DNA of 33,059 nucleotides, from assembly GCA_945873755.1 (NCBI GenBank), contig CAMCEM010000017.1, positions 1 through 33,059 on the forward strand, read 5' to 3'. How positions within the stretch are numbered: the stretch's first letter is position 1; the number at the start of each line of letters is the position of its first letter. The translations under genes were made by a program, and so were the position numbers. Under the pieces are notes generated by a model that was given only the letters and a program-made list of their open reading frames with translations, was not told the origin of the DNA and made no database searches. This document shows positions 1 to 9,357 of this stretch, one piece after another. Origin of the DNA: Chitinophaga pinensis. Lineage in GTDB: Bacteria; Bacteroidota; Bacteroidia; UKL13-3.

Positions 1-427
1 CGAGATAAGAAAAGGTATAACTAGCATTTCACATTGGTAATAAAATGTATTTAAAAGGTTATTTTAATTTTTCAATTTTGTTTATTATTAATTCAATATT
101 TACTAATTATTATTTTAATTAGTTGGTATTAAATTTATAGTTTTTAGCATATATTATAATAGTTTTTAACTTATTTATTCAATCAATTATTATCATTTTT
201 TAATAAAAATGATCAAAAATTACTTGAGCAATTGTAAAATTTTTAGCAAATAATAGTTTTTTTTTTATTTACAAAATATTGAAATATAATTAATTACTTA
301 ATTATTTAAACACCATTTAAAATATTTTACAATTCAAAGCTTAAGAATTATTTTTTTTATTGTTGATAATACATAATTTGCCCTTGGAAAAATTCTTAAA
401 ATAAATTAATAATTAAACAAAAAACGT
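1..427. other. AT-rich intergenic region, no gene seen
   Basis: No convincing reading frame is present on either strand. The stretch is very AT-rich with long T and A runs and is presumably the 5' leader and promoter region of the large secreted protein at 428. A 7-base TAATTTG at 374-380 is close to, but does not match, the TAnnTTTG element and has no TTG at the right distance, so I do not call a promoter. The first 14 bases resemble the outer arm of the inverted-repeat element at 7804-7988, so the window may begin at the edge of another copy. Confidence 0.6.
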
Positions 428-3400
428 ATGACAAAAATCTACAAAAAACCACGATTAGGACGTTCGTTATTGAACTTACTAATTACAGGCTTGTGTTTGA
501 TGGCATTTAATTATGCCAACGCGCAAGTTTCAACGCTCGATTACTCTACATCCGTGCAGAGCTACACTTCTTTAGCCATAACTGGCGGTACATTGGTTAG
601 CGGTACATCATCAACCGATGATGATACCAACTGGCCTACTAGAAACATCGGATTTACTTTTAACCATGCAGGAACAAATTATACCACTATTGGTATTAGT
701 TCAAATGGTTACATTGTATTTGGTGGTTCTACTACTACTAACTACACTCCCCTTGGTGGCATGTCTAATTGCGTTGCTGCAATAGGTATGGATTTACAAG
801 GAAAAGGATTGACAAATAGTGATATTAGATGGGATACTGTTGGAACTGCGCCTAACCGTGTTTGCGTTATTCAGTGGAGAGATTGGGGAAGATATGGAAC
901 TACTTCTGAAACATATAATTTCCAAATAAGACTTACTGAAACAACCAATGCTATTAATATAGTATACGGACCTGGTATTTATGTAAATTCATATACTCCT
1001 CAAATGGGTATGACTGGTGCTACTACTGCTGATTATAAAATTAGAACTTCAAATACTACTTGGGCAAATAATGCTGCTGCAACTGCCAATAATGCAACTA
1101 TGACTTTATCTTCTACTAACTTTCCTGATACTGGACGTACATTTACTTTTGCAAATTTACCAATGGTATTTAATGGTGTTACTACTTTTCAAACAATTGG
1201 TAATGCTTCATCAGGTTTAAATAATAACCCAATTTTAGCTGCAGTTGCTACTACTACTGGTAACTTAAACCCAAAAGTAGTTTATGCAATGGATTTTAAT
1301 ACTGCTGGTTCAAATAATATTACAACAAACGTTACAGCAGCTAGGGTATTATATACTGGAAACACAAGTACTTTTTCAATGGGTGCAGTAATACGCCAAT
1401 TTGGAGCTGACATTACATCTCCTAGCGGAACATTAGCTTTTACTTCTGCTGGTGATACTTTACGTTCTGGTGCTAACTATTATTGGTTAGTTTACGATAT
1501 TCCTACTACTGCTAATTTAGGCGATACATTAGATGGAACTTGTACAAGTTTTACTGATAGTATCACAAGAACTCCAACTGTAGTTTCTCCTGCTGGTTAT
1601 AGAATTATTTCTGGTCCTTTAAGTGGTGTTTATACCATTGGTGGTTCGGGTTCAAGAAACTATCCTACAATTGCGGCTGCTGTTAGTGATTTAGTAAACG
1701 TTGGTGTGGCTGGTCCTGTTACTTTTAACGTAGCTGCAGGAACTTATACAGGCCAAGTAGTTATTCCTAATAATGTAATTACTGGTGCTTCGGCAGTTAA
1801 TAATATTACTTTTGATGGTGGAAATGGAAATGCTACAACTCGTACTTTAACTTCATCTACAACAAGTGGTGCTACTTTATTATTAAACGGTTGTAAATAT
1901 TATACGTTTAAAAACTTAACCATAACCAATACAGTAAGCGGAGGTGGAAGTGGTGTTGCCATTGTTGGTACTGCTACAAATAATAATGGTTCAAGCAATT
2001 CAATTAGAAATTGTAGAATTTTATTACCAAATGTTGGAACAAGCACTGCTTACGGAATTGTTGTAACTGCTTCTGCTAATGGAAACGGAACTACAGCAAT
2101 GCGTTGCGATTCAATAGTTTTAGATAGTAATACCATTACTGGTGGTACAACTACCAATGGTATTTATTATGGTATAGCTATTTATGGTTCACAAAATAGT
2201 TTATATAACAGAGGAATTGAAGTAACCAATAATACTTTAACTATGGGTTATTATATGGGTTTCCAAATTCAATATATTTATAACCCAATGAAAATTAACT
2301 ATAATAATATTACTATGAGTACTTCATATGGGTATTATGGTATGTACAATTATTATAACCAAAGTACAAATACAACAGTTCCAAATGAGTTTATAGGTAA
2401 TACAATTACTAATTTTGGTGGTTATGGTGCTTATTTATATTTCAATGGTTCTGGAGGAACAACTACTGCTCCATTAAGAATATATAATAATTTTATAAAC
2501 AATGGTACAACTACTTACGGTGGTTTCTATGGTATTTATTTATATTCTACTGGAGTAAGCGAAGTATATCATAACACTACAAGAATGACTTATTCTGGAA
2601 CATCTACAACTTATACAGGTTTTTATTACACAGGAGGAACAAACTGCCAAGTTAAAAATAATTTATTTGCAGTTATGCCAGGAGCAGGTTCAACTGTTCC
2701 TGCATATTTTGCTACAAATCCTACTGGTAACGTAGTAAACTATAACTTATACTATAATGGTGCTAATGCAACTTTACTAAGAAGAGTTAATGCACTAACA
2801 TCTTCAAATTTTAAAACTACTACGGGTGGAGGAGACAGCTCATTCTTTACTACTACTTCTCCTTTTGTAAGTACTACTAATTTTAGCTTACAAAACGGTT
2901 GTTTCGGAAAAGGTGTTGATTTAACTTCATTAGTTCCTGCAGACATTACTCGTTTTACACGTAATGTTCCGCCAGATTTAGGAGCATTTGAATTTCAAGG
3001 TGGAGGGTTAAATGATTTATCAATGGATAGATTAATTACTCCAGCTGCCCCTATTACTTTAGGTTCTCAAGATTTAGTATTTAGAGTAAAAAATATTGGA
3101 ACAAATGCAATTTCATCATTTGATGCTAATTATACTTTAAATTCAGGAACACCAGTTAACCAAACTTGGAGTGGAACTTTAGCCTCTTGCGATACTGTTT
3201 CAGTTACCTTTACAGGAGGTCAACAAATTACTTTAGGTTCTACAAATGCTATTAAAGCATACACTGCTAATCCTAATTCATCATTAGATCCAAACAGAGG
3301 AAACGATACTATTAGTGTAACTTACTTAGCTCCAATGAGCGGTGCTTACACAATTAATCCAGGTGCTGCAGCTAGTGCAACTAACTTCCAATCGTTTGGT

Positions 3401-6400
3401 GCTGCCGATACTGCTTTACAAGCTGGTATTGCTGGTCCAATATACTTTACAGTTGCTGCAGGAACTTATACAGGACAAGTAAGAATTAGAGGTAATATTG
3501 TTGGAGCTTCTGCAATCAATAATATTGTGTTTGATGGTGTTTCATCTTCAACCAGAACTTTAACTGCATCTATAAATCAAGGAGCTACTTTATTATTAGA
3601 CAAATGTAAGTATGTAACTTTCCGTAACTTTACTATTACCAATACTATTTCTGGAAACGGAACTGGTGCTGCTATTATAAGTACTGGAACAGGATACGAA
3701 GGAACTGGATGTGGTTTAGTTAATAATATAATTAACTTACCTAACGTTGGTACTAACACAAGTTATGGTATCAATGTAACAAGTACTGCAAGTGGTTTTG
3801 GCCAAGCAGTTATATCTACCGATTCGTTAGTTATTGATAGTAATACTATTAATAATGGTTATTACGGTATTAACTTATACAACTGTTGTTCAGCTTCTGC
3901 TCTTTATGTTCGTGGAACTAAAATTAGAAACAATACATTAAACAACATCTCATACATGGGTATGTATATTTATTATGTGTACAATGCTATGGATATTTTA
4001 AATAATACCATTAACATGAGCACTACTGGTACAACAGGATATGGATTGTATTATTTTTACAACCAAAATGCATCATCAATTCCAACAAGAATAAATGGTA
4101 ACAAAATTAGCAATGCATTAAATTATGGTATGTATGTTTATTATCCTATTAGTGGTTCTGGTACATTACAATTGTATAACAATGCTATTTTAAATACTCG
4201 TGGAGCAACTGGCTATTCTTGCTATTTATACATGGGAACTGGAACAACTGAAGTATACAACAACTCTTTTGTAAACACTGGTAATACTACCAATGCGCAA
4301 TATGCTGCTTTCTATTACGCAGGTACTTCAGCAAACGTAAATGTTAAAAATAATATTTTTGCAATGACAGGTTCTGGTTCAGGTTTACCAGCTTACTTTG
4401 GAACTAATCCAACTGGAACTAATATTAATTACAATACATATTACAATGCTGCTAGCACTAATTTACTTTACAGAGGTACTACTCTTACTAATTTAAACTA
4501 TAAAACAACTACTGGTGGTGGAGATTCATCTTTCACTAGAACTACATCTCCATTTACTAGCTTAACAAATTTAGCTTTAACTAATGGATGTAGTGGAAAA
4601 GGGGTAACATTATCGAGTATTACTACCGATATATTAGGAAATACTAGAAACACACCTCCAGATATGGGAGCTTATGAGTTTAACGGTAGTTCAAATAACG
4701 ATATAGCAATTGATGCTTTATTAAGTCCTTCTTTCCCAGTAGTAGCTGGAACAAACGATGTAATATTAAGAATAAGAAATGTTGGTGCTAATACAGTATC
4801 TTCATTCGATGCTGCTTACACTATTAATGGTGGAACTCCAGCTTCTTCAACTTGGAGCGGAACTTTAGCAGCTTGCGATACAGTTAGTTTTAATATCGGT
4901 ACTTCATTTACTGTTGTAAATAATGTACAATATGCATTAAAAGCTTACACTTCAAATCCTAACTCTTCATTAGATCCAAACAGAGGAAATGATACAACTA
5001 CTTCAACTGTAGCTACTCCAATGAGTGGAACTTATACAATTGGAGCTACTGCATCTGATTATACTACGTTTAACAATGCTGTTGCAGCATTACAATTACG
5101 TGGTGTTGCTGGTCCTATAACATTTAACGTAAGAACAGGTGTGTATACTGAATCGGTTAATTTACCAACAGTAACAGGTATGTCGGCTACTAATACAGTA
5201 ACTTTCACTTCGTTGGCTAACAACAGAGATTCAGTTAGAATGGAATGGAATTCGACTGCAGGAAATCCGTTTGTATTACAATTTGCTGGTAATTTTTATA
5301 CTGTAAATGCAATGACAATTCGTTCTACTGTGGGAATTACCAATGGTGTTAATATTGCTGGTAATGCTTCGTTCGATACTTTAAGCAATTGTCATGTAAG
5401 AATGCCGGTTTATCTTTCAACTTTTGCTTTCTGTCAATATTCAATTAACGCAAATGGAGTAGGTGGAACAGGTATGGCATTTGTTAATAACAATGTTACA
5501 GGTTCTTATTATGGTGTTTACTATTTTGGAAACAGTGCTAACCGTCCTAGTTATACCTACTTTAAAAACAATACGTTCGATAGTTGTAATTATTCACCAT
5601 TCTATTACATGTATTATACTAAATATACTACTTTTGATGGCAACAACTTTATAGCTAGAGGAACATCTGTTTCAAGTACCAACAATTACATGTATTTCTA
5701 TTACAACGATTCGGCTTATACATTTACTAATAATAAAATTGATTTTGCTAGTGGTGTAACAGCACAGTGGTATAATTACTATAACGCAAGTACTACATTA
5801 AGAAGAGGATTAGTTGCTAATAACAGTGTTGTTGCCGCTACTTCATTAATTTGGTATTGGGGTAATAATGTTACTTCAAATATTGATTTCTATAACAATA
5901 GTTTTAACACGGGTAATGGTTATTTTTATATGGCTAATACTGGTTTAACAAATGTTAGAATTAGAAATAACATATTTGCTTCTACTGGTGCTTATGCTTA
6001 TTACATAACTGCAGCGCCAAATATTGCAACTTTAAATTGCGATTACAACAATTATTTCTCTACTACATCTTTAACACCAATTTATTCTGCAGCAGCAAGA
6101 AGTTTGAATACGCATAGATCACTTTATCCTTTATTTGATAGAATGTCTATTAGTTACAGACCTGCTTATACATCTGCAACGAATTTAACACCTAATGTTA
6201 ACGATACAGCGGTATGGTTAATGAATGGTAGAGGTGATATAGAAGCTAGAGTAACAACTGATATAAATGGAACTGCACGTCCTGCTTCAGTTGTTGATGG
6301 TGCTCCTGATTTAGGTGCTTACAATGTAACTCCAGCTGCAAATACATTAGCTCCAAGAGCTGTTGCTAATCCATTAGCTCCAACTGCTGGAACTAGCCAA

Positions 6401-7357
6401 GTATTTACTTTAGGCTTTGATACTGTTGCTACCATTACTTGGGATGCGTTCACTACTCCTCCTGCTTCTATTGCAGTTCGTCAATATGCTGGTAGAGCTC
6501 CTCAATTAATTGGAACTGTAGCTAATTACATGAATTTTTATACTGATATTCAAGCTCCAACTGGAACTTACTTATACGATATCAAATTAAATTATCGTGA
6601 TAATTGGATGGGAACTATGGGTACTACATTTGGATTTACTGAAGCAGACTTACGTTTAGCTAAGAAAGATGCTGCTACAGCTTGGAGTACAAATACAGGT
6701 AGTGTTGTTGATTCATCATTAAATACTTTAACTGGATCTGGATACACTGAGTTCTCTTGGTTTACTGGTTCTGATTTATTTAACCAATTACCTGTTAAGT
6801 TAACTACTTTCAATGGTAAATTAGTAAATGCTGATGCAATTTTAAATTGGAATACTGCTAGTGAAATAAATTCAAATTCATTTGTAGTAGAACGCTCTAT
6901 TGATGGTGTTAACTTTGAAGGATTAGGAAAAGTGAAAGCTGCTGGTAATTCATCATCGTTAAAATCGTACAAATATGCTGATGTTAATGCTTTGGCTTTA
7001 GTAAATAAATTTAGTGTTGTTTACTACCGTTTAAAAATGGTTGACAACGATGGTTCATTTGAATATTCAAAAACTATTGAAGTTAAAACTGATGCTGATA
7101 CTAAAGAAAGTGTTAAGGTTAATCCAAATCCGTTTACTAACGAGTTAACTGTATCTATTGAAACTTTAGTTGATTCTAAAGCTACATTAGAAGTAGTTGA
7201 TATTAATGGTAAAGTAACATTAACTCAAAACGTAAATGTAACAAAAGGTACATCGGCAATTAATGTTGATGGAATTGAAAAATTAAAGCAAGGTGTTTAC
7301 TTTGTAAGAGTTTCAACTGATTTAGGTACTCAAGTATTTAAAATGGTTAAAAACTAA
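428..7357 (+). CDS. Giant T9SS-secreted beta-helix surface protein
   Basis: A 2309-residue secreted protein, likely delivered to the cell surface or medium by the type IX secretion system. Residues 1-33 form a signal peptide ending near ANAQ. Residues about 34-245 look like a beta-sandwich, followed by a second beta-rich domain to about 395. Three homologous modules then start at residues 399, 971 and 1533, each opening with a SG-x-YTI segment and continuing as Asn/Thr/Tyr/Gly-rich strands with repeated NN-type turns, as in right-handed parallel beta-helices. The first two modules end in PPDLGAFEF and PPDMGAYEF motifs followed by a beta-sandwich linker with SSLDPNRGNDT. Residues from about 2121 (LPVKLTTFNG) form a fibronectin-like domain, and from about 2231 (VNPNPFTNEL) a type A T9SS sorting domain ending KMVKN. 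It stands alone and is followed by a strong terminator. Adhesin or polysaccharide-binding roles are possible; no catalytic residues are identifiable. Confidence 0.93.
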   Translation: MTKIYKKPRLGRSLLNLLITGLCLMAFNYANAQVSTLDYSTSVQSYTSLAITGGTLVSGTSSTDDDTNWPTRNIGFTFNHAGTNYTTIGISSNGYIVFGGSTTTNYTPLGGMSNCVAAIGMDLQGKGLTNSDIRWDTVGTAPNRVCVIQWRDWGRYGTTSETYNFQIRLTETTNAINIVYGPGIYVNSYTPQMGMTGATTADYKIRTSNTTWANNAAATANNATMTLSSTNFPDTGRTFTFANLPMVFNGVTTFQTIGNASSGLNNNPILAAVATTTGNLNPKVVYAMDFNTAGSNNITTNVTAARVLYTGNTSTFSMGAVIRQFGADITSPSGTLAFTSAGDTLRSGANYYWLVYDIPTTANLGDTLDGTCTSFTDSITRTPTVVSPAGYRIISGPLSGVYTIGGSGSRNYPTIAAAVSDLVNVGVAGPVTFNVAAGTYTGQVVIPNNVITGASAVNNITFDGGNGNATTRTLTSSTTSGATLLLNGCKYYTFKNLTITNTVSGGGSGVAIVGTATNNNGSSNSIRNCRILLPNVGTSTAYGIVVTASANGNGTTAMRCDSIVLDSNTITGGTTTNGIYYGIAIYGSQNSLYNRGIEVTNNTLTMGYYMGFQIQYIYNPMKINYNNITMSTSYGYYGMYNYYNQSTNTTVPNEFIGNTITNFGGYGAYLYFNGSGGTTTAPLRIYNNFINNGTTTYGGFYGIYLYSTGVSEVYHNTTRMTYSGTSTTYTGFYYTGGTNCQVKNNLFAVMPGAGSTVPAYFATNPTGNVVNYNLYYNGANATLLRRVNALTSSNFKTTTGGGDSSFFTTTSPFVSTTNFSLQNGCFGKGVDLTSLVPADITRFTRNVPPDLGAFEFQGGGLNDLSMDRLITPAAPITLGSQDLVFRVKNIGTNAISSFDANYTLNSGTPVNQTWSGTLASCDTVSVTFTGGQQITLGSTNAIKAYTANPNSSLDPNRGNDTISVTYLAPMSGAYTINPGAAASATNFQSFGAADTALQAGIAGPIYFTVAAGTYTGQVRIRGNIVGASAINNIVFDGVSSSTRTLTASINQGATLLLDKCKYVTFRNFTITNTISGNGTGAAIISTGTGYEGTGCGLVNNIINLPNVGTNTSYGINVTSTASGFGQAVISTDSLVIDSNTINNGYYGINLYNCCSASALYVRGTKIRNNTLNNISYMGMYIYYVYNAMDILNNTINMSTTGTTGYGLYYFYNQNASSIPTRINGNKISNALNYGMYVYYPISGSGTLQLYNNAILNTRGATGYSCYLYMGTGTTEVYNNSFVNTGNTTNAQYAAFYYAGTSANVNVKNNIFAMTGSGSGLPAYFGTNPTGTNINYNTYYNAASTNLLYRGTTLTNLNYKTTTGGGDSSFTRTTSPFTSLTNLALTNGCSGKGVTLSSITTDILGNTRNTPPDMGAYEFNGSSNNDIAIDALLSPSFPVVAGTNDVILRIRNVGANTVSSFDAAYTINGGTPASSTWSGTLAACDTVSFNIGTSFTVVNNVQYALKAYTSNPNSSLDPNRGNDTTTSTVATPMSGTYTIGATASDYTTFNNAVAALQLRGVAGPITFNVRTGVYTESVNLPTVTGMSATNTVTFTSLANNRDSVRMEWNSTAGNPFVLQFAGNFYTVNAMTIRSTVGITNGVNIAGNASFDTLSNCHVRMPVYLSTFAFCQYSINANGVGGTGMAFVNNNVTGSYYGVYYFGNSANRPSYTYFKNNTFDSCNYSPFYYMYYTKYTTFDGNNFIARGTSVSSTNNYMYFYYNDSAYTFTNNKIDFASGVTAQWYNYYNASTTLRRGLVANNSVVAATSLIWYWGNNVTSNIDFYNNSFNTGNGYFYMANTGLTNVRIRNNIFASTGAYAYYITAAPNIATLNCDYNNYFSTTSLTPIYSAAARSLNTHRSLYPLFDRMSISYRPAYTSATNLTPNVNDTAVWLMNGRGDIEARVTTDINGTARPASVVDGAPDLGAYNVTPAANTLAPRAVANPLAPTAGTSQVFTLGFDTVATITWDAFTTPPASIAVRQYAGRAPQLIGTVANYMNFYTDIQAPTGTYLYDIKLNYRDNWMGTMGTTFGFTEADLRLAKKDAATAWSTNTGSVVDSSLNTLTGSGYTEFSWFTGSDLFNQLPVKLTTFNGKLVNADAILNWNTASEINSNSFVVERSIDGVNFEGLGKVKAAGNSSSLKSYKYADVNALALVNKFSVVYYRLKMVDNDGSFEYSKTIEVKTDADTKESVKVNPNPFTNELTVSIETLVDSKATLEVVDINGKVTLTQNVNVTKGTSAINVDGIEKLKQGVYFVRVSTDLGTQVFKMVKN
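1622..6300 (+). repeat. Three tandem ~570-residue coding modules within the surface protein
   Basis: Modules begin at about 1622, 3338 and 5024, giving periods of 1716 and 1686 bp. Modules 1 and 2 share the segments AAGTYTGQV, TTTGGGDSSF and the SSLDPNRGNDT linker. Module 3 keeps the opening but has diverged in the helix part and ends near 6300 with a PDLGAYNV variant. This is a protein-level duplication; the DNA copies have drifted, so it is not a recent tandem duplication. Confidence 0.8.
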
Positions 7358-7380
7358 AATAAGTATAATAACTTAAACCA

Positions 7381-7419
7381 AAAAAGGCTGCTGTAGTAAT
7401 ACAGCAGCCTTTTTGTTTT
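7381..7419 (+). terminator. Rho-independent terminator of the surface-protein gene
   Basis: A perfect inverted repeat: arm 7381-7394 (AAAAAGGCTGCTGT) pairs with 7401-7414 (ACAGCAGCCTTTTT) around a 6-base loop, which can close further by one A-T pair. It is followed by more T residues. It lies 24 bp after the stop codon at 7357. The A-run on the other side would also let it work in the minus direction, but no minus-strand gene reaches it. Confidence 0.9.
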
Positions 7420-7453
7420 TTAGAGGTTTGGGAAGGGCTTTTGGCAACTGGAC

Positions 7454-7602
7454 GATAGCAACTGGACCATGGACCATAGAAAAAAAATACGAACTTTGCA
7501 AAAGCAGGTTCATGCTGAAAGCATCTGGATGATAGCAACTGGACCATGGACCATAGAAAAACAATACGAACCCTGCAAAAGCAGGTTCATGCTGTAAGCA
7601 TC
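7454..7602. repeat. Tandem 72-bp direct repeat, two copies at 77-bp spacing
   Basis: Copy 1 is 7454-7525 and copy 2 is 7531-7602. Both begin GATAGCAACTGGACCATGGA and end with GCATC, with only about five differences. Each copy contains the self-complementary core GGACCATGGACC and a small hairpin ATGCT(GAA or GTA)AGCAT. A shorter related fragment, CAACTGGACGATAGCAACTGG, precedes copy 1. There are no terminal features of an insertion sequence. Confidence 0.85.
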
Positions 7603-7803
7603 TTCTTGGCTATAAATGATTGCATTCCATTAGCTAACCTTGCTGAATAAAAATTACAAAAAAACGTTTTGCATCAAGTGTCTTCTTTAAACATTAGTCA
7701 ATCGTTTAATTCAATGTTGGTATCCAAGGAAAGGGTAGCGCTAGAGCGGTATTTCTGAATTACCCGTTGTTTGGATAAAGATTATATCTATAGATTATTA
7801 TCC

Positions 7804-7988
7804 AACCTGAGTTCGAGATAAGGAAAGATGGAAATTTGGCTAAAGCCTTCTAATTTTGGGACTATTTTTTTTCTTGGCTAAAGCCAAAGGGCAATTGATA
7901 GGCTGTATTGCCCTCAGCTTTAGCTGAGGGTTTATAAAATCGTTGTATTTACTGGGCTTTAGCCAAATTCTTATCCCGAACATAGGTT
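7804..7988. repeat. 185-bp nested inverted-repeat element (MITE/REP-like)
   Basis: The outer arms 7804-7822 and 7970-7988 are inverted copies with about 3 mismatches in 19. Inside them a perfect 14-bp inverted repeat, ATTTGGCTAAAGCC at 7834-7847, pairs with GGCTTTAGCCAAAT at 7955-7968. The interior holds three more palindromes: TTGGCTAAAGCCAA (7874-7887), GGGCAAT/ATTGCCC (7889-7895 with 7907-7913) and CCCTCAGCTTTAGCTGAGGG (7911-7930). There is no coding capacity. The structure is that of a non-autonomous, palindrome-rich element of the MITE or REP kind; mobility is inferred, and no target duplication is obvious. Confidence 0.6.
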
Positions 7989-7995
7989 AACCAAT

Positions 7996-8107
7996 AATAA
8001 CCAACTCGAAATAACCAACTCGAAATAACCAACCCGAAATAATCAACCCGAAATAATCAACCCGAAATAATCAACCCGTAATAATCAACCCGTAATAATC
8101 AACCCGA
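7996..8107. repeat. 14-bp minisatellite, 8 copies
   Basis: Eight consecutive 14-bp units occur without interruption, of consensus AATAA[C/T]CAAC[C/T]CG[A/T]. Units 1-2 carry CAACTCG, units 3-8 CAACCCG, and units 6-7 end in T rather than A, so variants are clustered as expected from local duplication. The array lies directly 3' of queA, 9 bp from its stop codon, so it would be transcribed as queA 3' UTR. No hairpin terminator is visible between them. Confidence 0.92.
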
Positions 8108-8116
8108 AATAAAAAA

Positions 8117-9349
8117 TCAATCTCTAAACAAAATAGAACTATCGCCATAGCTTAAAAACCTAAAATTATTGTTTAAAGCATAATAATATAAATCTTTCCA
8201 ATCTTCACCTACAAAAGCTGAAACTAAAAGTAAAAGTGTACTTTCTGGCTGATGAAAATTGGTAATTAATACATCGGCAATTTTTATTTTATAAGGTGGT
8301 GCTATTATTATTTGTGTGTTTCCAGCAATTGAATTTATTTTTTTAAACTCCATCCATTTCATAATATTATTTAAAACTTCTTTTTTTGAAGGTAAATTTT
8401 TTGTGGTTTCATAAGGTTCCCATTGGCTTATTTCAAGTGAGTTAATATTATCCCAATTGTTTTTATTTTCAATTAATTTAACTCCAAACCAATACAAACT
8501 TTCTATTGTTCTTAACGAGGTGGTGCCTACTACAATAATATTTGCTTTGTTTTCAACTGTTTTAAGCAATGTATGAAGCAACTTCTTTTCAATTACTACA
8601 TTTTCCTCATGCATTAAATGATTGGCCATTCTTTCGGCTTTTACAGGTTTAAATGTTCCTGCACCCACATGAAGTGTTACATAATCAACATTGATATTTT
8701 TTTTAAGCAATTTTTCAAAAACTTGTTTAGTAAAATGTAAACCAGCAGTTGGTGCAGCAACCGAACCTTCAAATTTTGCATAAATGGTTTGGTATCTATT
8801 TTCATCTTCTTCATCGGCTTCCCTATTCATGTATGGAGGCAACGGAAGTAAACCAGCATGGTATATTACATCGGCAAAAGCAAAGTTTCCATTCCACGAA
8901 AATTTTACAATGAATGAATCTAAATATTGTTTTTTTCGTTCGGCAATTAAAGTTACTTCAGTATTATTTATTAAAAATGTTTTATTTAATATACCTTCTT
9001 TCCATTTTTTATTGTTACCAATTAATGCAGCCCATTCGCAACTTTCCGTTTGCGTAAAACTTAAAACTGCTTCAGCAGGATTTATAGGCTCTAAACACAT
9101 TATTTCTATTTTTGCACCACTTTCTTTTTGAAATAAAATGCGTGCATGTATAACTTTGGTATCGTTAAAAATAAAAGCATCGTTTTCATTTACTAAATTA
9201 CTTATTTTATTAAAAATGGTTTCAGTTATTTGTCCATTTTTGTATATTAATAATTTACTTTTATCTCTTTCTTTTAATGGATGTTGGGCAATTTTTTCTT
9301 CGGGTAAATGGTAACTGAAATCTTTTATTTTTAATTCTTTTGGATCCAT
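8117..9349 (-). CDS. queA: S-adenosylmethionine:tRNA ribosyltransferase-isomerase
   Basis: QueA transfers and isomerises the ribosyl part of S-adenosylmethionine onto preQ1 in the tRNA wobble base, giving epoxyqueuosine in the cytoplasm. The 410-residue product begins MDPKELKIKDFSYHLPEE and carries family hallmarks: YHLPEEKIAQHP near the N-terminus, FNDTKVIHARI around residue 60, EGSVAAPTAGLHFT around 195, YVTLHVGAGTFKPV around 220, GTTSLRTIES around 255 and TNFHQPESTLLLLVSAF near the C-terminus. The length is typical of Bacteroidota QueA, which is longer than the ~350-residue enterobacterial enzyme. The start is the ATG at 9349. It lies downstream of ssb on the same strand but is separated from it by a terminator-like hairpin that ends about 14 bp before this start. 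No other queuosine gene is in the window. Confidence 0.95.
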   Translation of the reverse strand: MDPKELKIKDFSYHLPEEKIAQHPLKERDKSKLLIYKNGQITETIFNKISNLVNENDAFIFNDTKVIHARILFQKESGAKIEIMCLEPINPAEAVLSFTQTESCEWAALIGNNKKWKEGILNKTFLINNTEVTLIAERKKQYLDSFIVKFSWNGNFAFADVIYHAGLLPLPPYMNREADEEDENRYQTIYAKFEGSVAAPTAGLHFTKQVFEKLLKKNINVDYVTLHVGAGTFKPVKAERMANHLMHEENVVIEKKLLHTLLKTVENKANIIVVGTTSLRTIESLYWFGVKLIENKNNWDNINSLEISQWEPYETTKNLPSKKEVLNNIMKWMEFKKINSIAGNTQIIIAPPYKIKIADVLITNFHQPESTLLLLVSAFVGEDWKDLYYYALNNNFRFLSYGDSSILFRD

Positions 9350-9357
9350 ATTTTTAA

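Larger units (their letters stand above)
7420..8116. other. ~700-bp gene-free region made of layered repeats
   Basis: No real gene is seen here; short frames in this region run through repeats and encode low-information peptides. It contains, in order, a 72-bp sequence present twice (7454, 7531), a segment near 7657-7680 that resembles 14393-14418, a hairpin-rich stretch (GGGTA/TACCC near 7726-7765; TTGGATAA 7771-7778 with TTATCCAA 7798-7805), a 185-bp nested inverted-repeat element (7804-7988) and a 14-bp minisatellite (7996-8107) ending 9 bp from the queA stop codon. Confidence 0.8.

Noticed and set aside
367-380. Promoter for the giant surface protein
   Set aside because: TAATTTG has a one-base instead of two-base spacer between TA and TTTG, and there is no TTG about 19 bp upstream.
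7347-7564. Two overlapping minus-strand frames after the surface-protein gene
   Set aside because: They run through the terminator and the 77-bp tandem repeat; their sequences repeat each other because the DNA does, and they show no protein features.
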